Shown: positions 32,463 through 40,225 of the stretch, piece after piece
Layout: every line of letters begins with the position of its first letter
How positions within the stretch are numbered: the stretch's first letter is position 1
NCBI GenBank assembly: GCA_041654355.1
Contig: JBAZDQ010000005.1
Span: forward strand, 1-64,000
Direction: 5' to 3'
DNA from: DMER64 sp041654355
Lineage (GTDB): Bacteria > Bacteroidota > Bacteroidia > Bacteroidales > UBA932
Length of the DNA stretch: 64,000 bases
Made by a program: the position numbers and the translations under genes
The notes under the pieces: generated by a model
What the model saw: only the letters and a program-made list of their open reading frames with translations
Databases searched by the model: none
Told to the model about the DNA's origin: nothing

Positions 32463-34327
32463 TCTGCTACAGTAAGCCGGTCTTCCACCAGCCTGTTGTT
32501 GTATTGCTGACGGAAAGCTTTTAAAAAGAGCTCATTGGAGGGCTCTTTTTCTTTTTCATCCCTGAGTATATTCCACCCGGAAGGATAATTTACGACAAAC
32601 GGTGTGGTCAGCGTGTCCAGGATACTCCTCCCGAATGCAAAAAAGGAGAATGGATAATCCAGCATGTCCAGTAAGGTGGGCATAATATCAATCTGTTGTG
32701 TGTACCGGTCGTACATTAGCCCTTTTTCTGCTATTATACCTGAAGGATCGTGATATACCACGGGAATGGCCATGCTTTCAATATCTGTCTGGTAGTTAGG
32801 ATGTATTAAGGAAAAAGTGCCGTGATCGGCCACCACAACAAATAATGTATTAGAATACCAAGACATGTCTTTTACCGTTTCAAAAAAACATTTCAAGGCA
32901 TGATCGGCATACCCTATGCACCGGTGCACCGGAAGTGTGCCTTCGGAAAAGACACCTTCGTATTCCCGGGGTATGACAAAAGGATGGTGTGAAGAGATTG
33001 TAAATACGGCCGAGGCGAAAGGTTGGGGAAAAGAATTCAGTGTATGGGCAAAGAACTGAAGGAAAGGTTCATCCCAGATCCCCCAGTAACCGTCAAACTT
33101 ACTGTTGTCAGAGAACGCTTCCTTACCGTAATAATGATCAAACCCAAAATGACGGGACATGCCGTCCAATCCCATAGACCCTTCAGAAGCTCCGTGAAAG
33201 AAAGATGTGTGATAGCCTGCTTTCATTAATGCATTTCCCAACCCTTCCACACTGTTCAGTGCATAAGGCGTCAGGGCAAAAGACTGTTCCAGGCTGGGAA
33301 TACTTCCCAATACGGAAGGAATGGCATCTACAGATTTTCGCCCGTTGGCATAAGCCAATGAACAAGTTAGTGACTGCGACATCAAAGAGTCCAGAAATGG
33401 AGTGAATGTCTGCATGTCCGGGGGATTCAAATACCCGATATACTCCCTGGAAAAACTTTCCAGTATAAGGATGACCACATTTTTCCGGGCAGCCTCCTCT
33501 TCCGGAATTATTGGCATACTATCATTTCTGTGAACCGGGGAATAAATACCGGACATCGCCTCCCTGTCGGAAAAAAAGTCGAGTTTTTCAACGTCGCTCT
33601 TCCCCAGTGTACGGATGATGCAAAAAGGTGTGTTCAACACAATGGCCGCTTCCATGGGGCGGGAAACATACGCTGCGGCATTGCCCAGGGTTATCGGCCT
33701 GGTGGTTCTGTCCGTTCCACCGCGGATTGCAGCAACTCCGGTCAACAACACCAAACACAGAACAATCGTTCTTAATGTAAAAAAACGAAAAGTAAAAGGC
33801 GGCCTTGACAGGTACTTTACACGGCCGTACAGGAACCATATCCCAATGACCAAGAGAACCCAAAGAAAGAAAAACAACACATACTGGCGTAATCCCTCCA
33901 AAAAAATATGACCCAAATTGACATCGGCTGTAAATTCACTAAAAAAAGTAAAATCAATCCTACGCAGTCTCGTACGGAAAAATATAAAATCAAATAACTG
34001 AAAAAAAAATCCCGCTGCATTGAAAAGCACAAAAAGGATCTTAAGAAAATGCTGGTACAGAATCGAGAATATAAAAGGGAAAGGCAGCAGAGCCAAGACC
34101 AGGTAAATGGTGTTCAAATAGAAAAGGGCCGAGAGGTCAAACCGTATTCCGCCACGGAAAATGACAAGCATGTTTTCCCATTCAACGCCCGGGAAAAGGT
34201 ATTGATTGTACAAGTAAAACGCTAGCCGGCTGAGAAGTAAAAAAAACAAGACCAAAGACAACCGTTTGATCAATGAAAAAAAGTAAGAAAATCTTGTGTA
34301 ATTTTTGGGCCGGTATATACTTTTCAT
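32459..34327 (-). CDS. LTA-synthase-family sulfatase-like phosphotransferase
   Basis: An inner-membrane enzyme of the alkaline-phosphatase/sulfatase superfamily. From the ATG at 34327 it is 622 aa: about five N-terminal membrane helices, then a large periplasmic domain with metal-ligand ILILESFSREYIG, a probable nucleophile in NGRKSVDAIPSVL, FFHGASEGSMGLDGMSRHFGFDHYY and VVADHGTFSL. The nucleophile position has serine where Staphylococcus LtaS has threonine. Gram-negatives make no lipoteichoic acid, so it may add phosphoglycerol or phosphoethanolamine to glycans or lipids. The frame is open to 34423. A -7 box (34337-34344) lies in that extension, so 34327 is preferred. Confidence 0.85.
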   Translation of the reverse strand: MKSIYRPKNYTRFSYFFSLIKRLSLVLFFLLLSRLAFYLYNQYLFPGVEWENMLVIFRGGIRFDLSALFYLNTIYLVLALLPFPFIFSILYQHFLKILFVLFNAAGFFFQLFDFIFFRTRLRRIDFTFFSEFTADVNLGHIFLEGLRQYVLFFFLWVLLVIGIWFLYGRVKYLSRPPFTFRFFTLRTIVLCLVLLTGVAAIRGGTDRTTRPITLGNAAAYVSRPMEAAIVLNTPFCIIRTLGKSDVEKLDFFSDREAMSGIYSPVHRNDSMPIIPEEEAARKNVVILILESFSREYIGYLNPPDMQTFTPFLDSLMSQSLTCSLAYANGRKSVDAIPSVLGSIPSLEQSFALTPYALNSVEGLGNALMKAGYHTSFFHGASEGSMGLDGMSRHFGFDHYYGKEAFSDNSKFDGYWGIWDEPFLQFFAHTLNSFPQPFASAVFTISSHHPFVIPREYEGVFSEGTLPVHRCIGYADHALKCFFETVKDMSWYSNTLFVVVADHGTFSLIHPNYQTDIESMAIPVVYHDPSGIIAEKGLMYDRYTQQIDIMPTLLDMLDYPFSFFAFGRSILDTLTTPFVVNYPSGWNILRDEKEKEPSNELFLKAFRQQYNNRLVEDRLTVAD

Positions 34328-34336
34328 ATATGTTTG

Positions 34337-34344
34337 CAAATATA
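34337..34344 (-). promoter_or_regulatory. -7 box immediately before the LTA-synthase-like gene
   Basis: Minus-strand TATATTTG matches TAnnTTTG and ends 9 bases before the ATG at 34327, so the predicted leader is very short. No clear -33 element. Confidence 0.4.
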
Positions 34345-34384
34345 AAGAATCTATCATTATGCTATCCATTTCAGATAAATTTCC

Positions 34385-34392
34385 TATTTTTG
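34385..34392 (+). promoter_or_regulatory. -7 box for the mce-decarboxylase-V-ATPase run
   Basis: TATTTTTG fits TAnnTTTG, 45 bases before the mce ATG at 34438. It is the only promoter-like element I find before the plus-strand run that extends to 47634. Confidence 0.45.
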
Positions 34393-34437
34393 CAGGATTG
34401 AATTTTAATTTTTCTTTGTACAAAAACCCGAATCTTT

Positions 34438-34845
34438 ATGAAGATAAAACATATTGAACACATTGGTATAGCTGTCAAATCACTGGAATCAGCCATTGAT
34501 TTTTACGAATCAAAACTCGGATTGAAATGTTATGCCATTGAAGAGGTTCAGGATCAGAAAGTCCGTACTGCTTTCTTTAAGGTGGGGCAGACAAAAGTGG
34601 AATTGCTGGAAAGTACGGATCCAGAGGGCCCGATTGGCAAATTCCTGGAAAAAAAAGGAGAAGGCGTGCATCACATTGCTTTCGCCACGGAAGGATTGCA
34701 GGAGAACCTTGACGAGCTGTCCCAAAACGGGATCCGCCTGATAGACAAAAATCCCCGTAAAGGCGCTGAAGGACTGCATGTTGCATTCCTGCATCCCAAA
34801 GACACCGTAGGTGTACTGACAGAATTATGTGAAAATCCGGAATAA
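34438..34845 (+). CDS. mce: methylmalonyl-CoA epimerase
   Basis: Interconverts the R and S forms of methylmalonyl-CoA, linking succinate (via the B12 mutase) to propionate. The 135-aa VOC-fold protein has likely metal ligands His8 (HIEHIGIAV), His78/79 (GVHHIAF) and Glu129 (LTELCE), and the family's DFYESKLGL segment. It is the first gene of the decarboxylase cluster; mmdA begins 19 bases after its stop. Confidence 0.94.
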   Translation: MKIKHIEHIGIAVKSLESAIDFYESKLGLKCYAIEEVQDQKVRTAFFKVGQTKVELLESTDPEGPIGKFLEKKGEGVHHIAFATEGLQENLDELSQNGIRLIDKNPRKGAEGLHVAFLHPKDTVGVLTELCENPE

Positions 34846-34864
34846 CTATACAATATTATATAAA

Positions 34865-36418
34865 ATGAGCAATCAGTTGGAACAAATCAAGGGGTTGACG
34901 CAACTCCGCGAAAAAGCCCGCCTGGGAGGGGGTCAAAAACGCATAGATGCGCAGCACGAAAAGGGAAAATGTACCGCACGTGAACGCATTGCAATGCTTT
35001 TGGACGAAGGCAGTTTTGAAGAATTTGACATGTTTGTCAGCCACCGATGTGATAATTTTGGGATGCAGGAAAAAACCATCCTGGGTGACGGTGTAGTGAC
35101 GGGGTACGGAACCATAGACGGTAGGCTTGTTTATGTTTTCGCCCAGGACTTCACTGTCTTTGGCGGGTCCCTTTCGGAAACCATGGCCATGAAAATCTGT
35201 AAGGTTATGGAACAGGCTATGAAGGTGGGAGCTCCCCTTATTGGTATCAATGATTCCGGCGGTGCGCGTATCCAGGAAGGCGTTAATGCTTTGGCAGGCT
35301 ACGGAGACATCTTCCAGAACAATATTCTGGGATCCGGAGTGATTCCCCAGATATCTGCTCTTTTCGGTCCCTGTGCCGGAGGGGCAGTTTACTCCCCTGC
35401 CCTGACCGATTTCACCATCATGATGAAAGGTTCCAGCTATATGTTTCTCACCGGGCCTAAAGTGGTTAAAACCGTTACCGGTGAAGATGTCACCCAGGAA
35501 GAACTGGGAGGCGCAAATGTACATGCCAGCAAAAGCGGGGTGGCCCATTTTGCCGTTGAGACGGAAGAAGAAGGTGTGGAACTCATTCGTGAATTGTTGA
35601 GCTATATACCTCAAAACAACATGGAAGAGCCTCCGCGGACCGAGTGTGACGATCCCGTTGACCGCCTGGACGATTCGCTTAACGATATTATTCCTGACAG
35701 TCCAAACAAACCCTATAATATGTTTGAGATCATCCATACGTTGGTGGATGACGGAAAATTCCTGGAAGTCCATAAAGAATATGCAACCAATGTTATCGTT
35801 GGATTTGCCCGTTTTAACGGAACTTCGGTAGGGATTGTGGCTAACCAGCCCCGGGTGCTTGCCGGAGTATTGGATATCAATGCATCGCGCAAGGCTGCAC
35901 GTTTTGTGCGTTTTTGCGATGCTTTCAACATTCCCCTGGTAACCCTGGTAGACGTTCCGGGTTTCCTGCCGGGAACTCACCAGGAATACGGAGGCGTCAT
36001 CCTGCATGGTGCCAAATTACTGTATGCCTATGGAGAAGCTACCGTTCCCAAGATCACTGTCATTCTCAGAAAAGCATACGGAGGAGCTTATATAGTAATG
36101 AGTTCCAAACACCTTGGCGGGGATCTGAACTACGCATGGCCTTCTGCTGAAATTGCCGTTATGGGACCTTCCGGAGCCATTGAAGTTCTTTACGGTAAAG
36201 AAATGGCGCAGGCCGACGATCCGGCACTCTTTGTGGAACAAAAAGAAAAAGAATACCGTGACACTTTTGCCAATCCATACAATGCGGCACGTTACGGTTA
36301 CATAGACGATATTATTGAGCCGAGGAACACACGCTTCAGGATCATCCGGTCTTTGCAGCTTCTTTCTACAAAAAAACAAAGTCTTCCTCCAAAAAAACAC
36401 GACAACCTACCCTTATAA
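34865..36418 (+). CDS. mmdA: methylmalonyl-CoA decarboxylase/acyl-CoA carboxylase carboxyltransferase subunit alpha
   Basis: Transfers the carboxyl group from (S)-methylmalonyl-CoA to biotin, the first half-reaction of the sodium-pumping decarboxylase. From the ATG at 34865 it is 517 aa with two crotonase-like halves: KCTARERIAMLLDEGSFEE, the oxyanion loop NDSGGARIQEGVNALAGYG, CAGGAVYSPALTDF, and in the second half VDVPGFLPGTHQEYGGVILHGAKLLYAYGEATVPK and RKAYGGAYIVMSSKHL. Propionyl-CoA carboxylase beta looks the same; the pump subunits next door favour decarboxylation. An upstream ATG at 34829 overlaps mce and lacks support. Confidence 0.93.
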   Translation: MSNQLEQIKGLTQLREKARLGGGQKRIDAQHEKGKCTARERIAMLLDEGSFEEFDMFVSHRCDNFGMQEKTILGDGVVTGYGTIDGRLVYVFAQDFTVFGGSLSETMAMKICKVMEQAMKVGAPLIGINDSGGARIQEGVNALAGYGDIFQNNILGSGVIPQISALFGPCAGGAVYSPALTDFTIMMKGSSYMFLTGPKVVKTVTGEDVTQEELGGANVHASKSGVAHFAVETEEEGVELIRELLSYIPQNNMEEPPRTECDDPVDRLDDSLNDIIPDSPNKPYNMFEIIHTLVDDGKFLEVHKEYATNVIVGFARFNGTSVGIVANQPRVLAGVLDINASRKAARFVRFCDAFNIPLVTLVDVPGFLPGTHQEYGGVILHGAKLLYAYGEATVPKITVILRKAYGGAYIVMSSKHLGGDLNYAWPSAEIAVMGPSGAIEVLYGKEMAQADDPALFVEQKEKEYRDTFANPYNAARYGYIDDIIEPRNTRFRIIRSLQLLSTKKQSLPPKKHDNLPL

Positions 36419-36430
36419 ACCCATCACTGC

Positions 36431-37354
36431 ATGAAACGATATATAACATTCATACTTGCCGGGTTTTTTGTTCTCTTTCATCTATCCCTTCAGGGACAGA
36501 GCATGACCGATTTGAGGTTGAATGAAATGCTCATTATCAACACAAACGATTACCAGGATAATTTTGGAGAACATAGCGGCTGGTTTGAAATATTCAATAC
36601 AGGCTACGGCACCGTGGATATTGGCGGTTGTTACCTGAGTAACGATCCCGGTAATTTAAAAATGTATACTATTCCACGCGGAGACATCCTTACTAAGATT
36701 AAACCCAGACAACATATACTGTTCTGGGCAGACAACAAACCCAACCGGGGTTCTTTCCATGTGAATTTTACCCTGGCAGAATCTAAAGTACTTATACTGA
36801 CCAGCAGCGACGGAAGTAGTATTTTGGACAAAGTTACCATACCCGACAATTTGAATCCCGACCAGTCTTTCGGACGTCTTGTGGACGGAGAAGGTTCCTA
36901 CGGGACGGGATCCGACAACACCGGATGGGGCGTTCTTTCCCGTACTTCGCCAAGTACCAACAACCATTCGCTGGACGGCTTGTCACGGAGTGAGCAAATG
37001 AAAGAGACCGATCCTTTTGGATGGATCCTGGCCGTTATGGCCATGTCTGTTGTCTTTTCATCGCTCGTGCTGTTGTTCCTGGTATTTAAAGGCACGGGGA
37101 AAATTGCGTTGCGCTGGTCACAGAAAAAGGCCGATGCCTTTCATAAGAACAAATCTAAAAAAGTATCCCTGGCCGAAACATCCGGAGAAACATTCGCTGC
37201 TATTTCCATGGCGTTGCATTTATACGCAAACGAAACGGAAGTCCACGATATTGAAAACACTATCCTCACCATAGAACAGGTTAGGAGAAATTATTCTCCG
37301 TGGAGCTCGAAATTCCATTCCATGAGAAGGCCTCCTATCATGAGAAAAAAATAA
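36431..37354 (+). CDS. lamin-tail-domain/OadG fusion, small subunit of the decarboxylase pump
   Basis: The 307 aa combine an exported domain with a pump subunit. A signal peptide (about 1-22, YITFILAGFFVLFHLSLQGQ) is followed by an Ig-like lamin-tail domain (about 26-170; LRLNEMLIINTNDYQDNFGEHSGWFEIFN, NVDIGGCYLSND-type strands). Then come one membrane helix (WILAVMAMSVVFSSLVLLFLVF) and a cytoplasmic basic tail, as in OadG/MmdD stabilising subunits. The position between mmdA and the biotin carrier supports the delta-subunit role. What the periplasmic lamin-tail domain binds is not known. Confidence 0.82.
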   Translation: MKRYITFILAGFFVLFHLSLQGQSMTDLRLNEMLIINTNDYQDNFGEHSGWFEIFNTGYGTVDIGGCYLSNDPGNLKMYTIPRGDILTKIKPRQHILFWADNKPNRGSFHVNFTLAESKVLILTSSDGSSILDKVTIPDNLNPDQSFGRLVDGEGSYGTGSDNTGWGVLSRTSPSTNNHSLDGLSRSEQMKETDPFGWILAVMAMSVVFSSLVLLFLVFKGTGKIALRWSQKKADAFHKNKSKKVSLAETSGETFAAISMALHLYANETEVHDIENTILTIEQVRRNYSPWSSKFHSMRRPPIMRKK

Positions 37355-37374
37355 TACAGATAACACATTGCACT

Positions 37375-37812
37375 ATGAAAGAATACAATCTGATAATCAA
37401 CGGGAACAATTACAACGTTGTAATCAACGAACTGGAAGAAACACTTGCCGAGGTGGAAGTGAACGGCACCCCTTTCCAGGTCACCATTGATAAACCTTTG
37501 AAAAAATCAAATCCCGCGCCTTCTCCGCGAGCACAACGTACGGCTGCTCCCACAACTGCCAAAGCCTCGCACAGCACACCTAAAAGTGCTTCGGGCAGTT
37601 CCTCCACGGTAAATTCCCCGCTTCCGGGAGTAATACTGGAAGTAAGTGTAAAGGAAGGAGATACGGTAAAGGCAGGCCAAAAACTGATAGTACTGGAAGC
37701 TATGAAGATGGAGAACAATATTGAAGCCGAGAGAGACGGAGTGGTGGCATCAATAAAAGTGAACAAAGGAGATTCCGTACTGGAAGGAGCTCCCCTTATA
37801 ATCATGAACTAA
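37375..37812 (+). CDS. mmdC: biotin carrier subunit of the methylmalonyl-CoA decarboxylase
   Basis: Carries the carboxyl group on biotin between MmdA and the membrane subunit MmdB. From the ATG at 37375 it is 145 aa: a short N-terminal beta domain, an Ala/Pro/Ser/Thr-rich linker (about 45-80), and a C-terminal biotinyl domain with the EAMKMEN motif and modified Lys111. An earlier ATG at 37300 lies inside the OadG-like gene and is unlikely. The stop is followed one base later by mmdB. Confidence 0.94.
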   Translation: MKEYNLIINGNNYNVVINELEETLAEVEVNGTPFQVTIDKPLKKSNPAPSPRAQRTAAPTTAKASHSTPKSASGSSSTVNSPLPGVILEVSVKEGDTVKAGQKLIVLEAMKMENNIEAERDGVVASIKVNKGDSVLEGAPLIIMN

Positions 37813-37813
37813 T

Positions 37814-38956
37814 ATGGACCAAATAATTAACAACCTCCAACAGTTCTGGGAATATACAGGTTTTGCCAATGCTACTTATCAGCATATCCTGATGATATGT
37901 ATAGGTATTATTTTTATAACCATGGCCATAGTCAAGGAATGGGAACCGTTGTTGCTCATTCCCATTGGTTTTGGTATGATCATTGGCAATATTCCGCTTT
38001 TCGCCGGTTTGAACGTAGGCATATATGAAGAAGGATCCGTATTGAACATCCTGTACCACGGGGTACAAAAAGGATGGTACCCCCCACTGATATTCCTGGG
38101 GATCGGGGCTATGACGGATTTTTCTGCACTAATTTCCAATCCCAAGCTGTTGCTCATTGGAGCAGCCGCACAATTCGGAATTTTTGCCGCCTATGCCATT
38201 TCCCTCTCACTGGGCTTTGAACCGAGTGCTGCCGGTGCCATCGGCATCATCGGGGGTGCAGACGGACCTACAGCCATATTCCTGTCGTCCCGGCTTGCTC
38301 CTGACCTTATGGGTGCCATCGCCGTATCGGCCTATTCGTATATGGCTCTTGTACCGGTGATCCAGCCTCCCATTATGCGGTTGCTTACCTCCAAAAAAGA
38401 GCGGCTTATAAAAATGAGACCACCCAGGGCCGTTTCCAAGATGGAAAAGATCGTATTCCCTATTGTGGGACTTCTGCTTACCGCGTTTATCGTTCCTTCG
38501 GGTCTGCCCCTTTTAGGTATGTTGTTCTTCGGTAACCTGCTGAAAGAAAGCGGAGTTACAAGAAGGTTGGCAGAAACGGCACGCGGACCGCTGGTGGACA
38601 TTGTCACTATCCTCATTGGACTGACAGTGGGCTGTTCAACACAGGCCGATAAATTCCTGCAGCTGGATTCCATATTGATCTTCGGTCTGGGCGCTTTGTC
38701 CTTCATAGTAGCTACAACCGCAGGAGTATTATTTGTAAAATTCATGAACCTGTTCCTGAAACAAGGCAACAAGATCAATCCCCTTATAGGAAATGCCGGT
38801 GTATCAGCTGTTCCCGACTCGGCACGTGTCTCGGAAAATATCGGATTGTCCTTCGACCGTTCCAACCACCTGCTGATGCACGCCATGGGGCCAAACGTTG
38901 CCGGAGTGATCGGCTCGGCAGTTGCGGCAGGAATTTTGCTTGGATTCTTATCTTAA
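37814..38956 (+). CDS. mmdB: sodium-translocating decarboxylase beta subunit
   Basis: Membrane subunit that decarboxylates carboxybiotin and exports Na+. The 380 aa have about nine to eleven helices and the hallmark segments YPPLIFLGIGAMTDFSALISNPK, GIIGGADGPTAIFLSSRLAPDLMGAIAVSAYSYMALVP and GNAGVSAVPDSARVSE, the Asp-containing GGADGPT loop being the sodium site in OadB. The V-ATPase genes begin 24 bases downstream without a visible promoter or terminator, so the sodium pump and ATPase are probably co-transcribed. Confidence 0.95.
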   Translation: MDQIINNLQQFWEYTGFANATYQHILMICIGIIFITMAIVKEWEPLLLIPIGFGMIIGNIPLFAGLNVGIYEEGSVLNILYHGVQKGWYPPLIFLGIGAMTDFSALISNPKLLLIGAAAQFGIFAAYAISLSLGFEPSAAGAIGIIGGADGPTAIFLSSRLAPDLMGAIAVSAYSYMALVPVIQPPIMRLLTSKKERLIKMRPPRAVSKMEKIVFPIVGLLLTAFIVPSGLPLLGMLFFGNLLKESGVTRRLAETARGPLVDIVTILIGLTVGCSTQADKFLQLDSILIFGLGALSFIVATTAGVLFVKFMNLFLKQGNKINPLIGNAGVSAVPDSARVSENIGLSFDRSNHLLMHAMGPNVAGVIGSAVAAGILLGFLS

Positions 38957-38980
38957 AATTATAGACCATTCTGAAATTAT

Positions 38981-39595
38981 ATGGAAAACAAACTGCAAGA
39001 ACTGACTAACAAGCTTTACCAAGAAGGCTTGGCCAAAGGCAAAGACCAGGCAGAAGAGATCATTGCAAAAGCCAGGGATGAAGCTGATGCCATTGTAAAA
39101 AAGGCAAAAAAAGAAGCCACCTGGATGGTAGAGCGGGCAGAAAAGGAAGCTGCCGAACATAAAGAGCAGGTAGAGAACGAGATCAAGATGGCCTCCCGTC
39201 ACACCCTGTCTTCCCTGAAAAAACAAATTGAAAACCTGGTAGTTCTCAAGTCGCTGGAAAGTCCCACCCGGAAGGCCATGGAGGATGACGCATTCATACA
39301 GGGTATCATCAAGACCCTTATAAATGCTTTTAATCCGGAAGATGCTGCATCCATGGATCTGGAACTGGTACTGCCCAAAGAAAAGCAAAAATCATTTACT
39401 GAATTCTTGAAATCCCAGACTTCCAAAGTCTTCGAAAAAAAACTGAAAGTCACATTCAGTCCGGATATGGAAAACGGATTTGTCATAGGACCCGCCGACG
39501 GAGGGTACCAGATACGTTTCTCGGACAAGGATTTTCTGGCACTTTTCAATAAATACGTCAGTCCCAGGACTCAAGAATTGCTCTATGGCGAATAA
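38981..39595 (+). CDS. atpE: V-type ATPase subunit E
   Basis: Forms the peripheral stalk that holds the A3B3 head against rotation. The 204 aa have a long N-terminal coiled coil rich in Lys/Glu/Ala (AEEIIAKARDEADAIVKKAKKEATWMVERAEKEA) and a globular C-terminal half (KVTFSPDMENGFVIGPADGGYQIRFSDKDF). Its frame overlaps the DUF2764 gene by 11 bases. No partner G/H stalk subunit is encoded nearby. Confidence 0.88.
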   Translation: MENKLQELTNKLYQEGLAKGKDQAEEIIAKARDEADAIVKKAKKEATWMVERAEKEAAEHKEQVENEIKMASRHTLSSLKKQIENLVVLKSLESPTRKAMEDDAFIQGIIKTLINAFNPEDAASMDLELVLPKEKQKSFTEFLKSQTSKVFEKKLKVTFSPDMENGFVIGPADGGYQIRFSDKDFLALFNKYVSPRTQELLYGE

Positions 39596-40223
39596 CTACG
39601 AATTCATTGTTGCCGGACTGCCCCAGCTGGCTCTGGACTTTCAGTCCGGGAGCTTTGATATGGAAGGGCTTACCGGGTCTCTCCGGGCATTGCTGAATAA
39701 AAAAGACAACCGATGGCTGGATTGGCTGACTAAAGGATTGCAAAGTAAATACATGCATTCCCGCTTTTACCGTGCAGCAAAGAATTGCAACAATGCTTTC
39801 ATCAACCGTTATTTTTCTTTTGATCAGGACATCCGTAATATCATAGCCGCTTACACGGCCAGGGAATACGGACATGAAATCACAGGTAGCCTGATAGGAA
39901 AAAATCCGGTCACGGATCAGTTATCCGTTTCCAAAGCAGAAGATTTTGAGCTGGAGTACCTGACGCCTCTTTCTGCTGCATTGCATAAAATCATGCAATT
40001 GAAAGATCCAGTGGAAAGGGAACAGAAAACAGATATGCTCCGTTGGGAAAAAGCCACTGAACTCACTACATTCCATTACTTTGATATAGATGTTATACTT
40101 GCTTTTTTACTCAAAGCCTCCCTGGTGGCACGTTGGGCTAAACTGGACAAAGAAACAGGAACCAGATTGTTCAGGGAACTGGTAGAAGAAGTAAAAGGCA
40201 CATACAAAGCAGATAAACAATAA
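39585..40223 (+). CDS. DUF2764 protein of the V-ATPase operon
   Basis: The 212-aa soluble protein occupies the place where the central-stalk socket subunit C (d) is encoded in other V-ATPase operons, and I know DUF2764 proteins from Bacteroidetes V-ATPase clusters. It is mostly helical with NYEFIVAGLPQLALDF at the start and EYLTPLSAALHKIM and FHYFDIDVILAFLLKASLVARWAKLD further on. A functional replacement for subunit C is an inference from position and size; no residue evidence proves it. Overlaps atpE by 11 bases; atpA follows after 2 bases. Confidence 0.8.
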   Translation: MANNYEFIVAGLPQLALDFQSGSFDMEGLTGSLRALLNKKDNRWLDWLTKGLQSKYMHSRFYRAAKNCNNAFINRYFSFDQDIRNIIAAYTAREYGHEITGSLIGKNPVTDQLSVSKAEDFELEYLTPLSAALHKIMQLKDPVEREQKTDMLRWEKATELTTFHYFDIDVILAFLLKASLVARWAKLDKETGTRLFRELVEEVKGTYKADKQ

Positions 40224-40225
40224 TT

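Noticed and set aside
34856..36007. Long minus-strand open frame (383 codons) opposite mmdA
   Set aside because: It lies entirely antisense to a clear carboxyltransferase gene with good family motifs, its translation has no recognisable domain, and its composition is the usual artefact of opposite-strand codons.
38332..38886. Minus-strand open frame opposite mmdB
   Set aside because: Antisense shadow of a well-supported membrane pump gene; no promoter or start context of its own.
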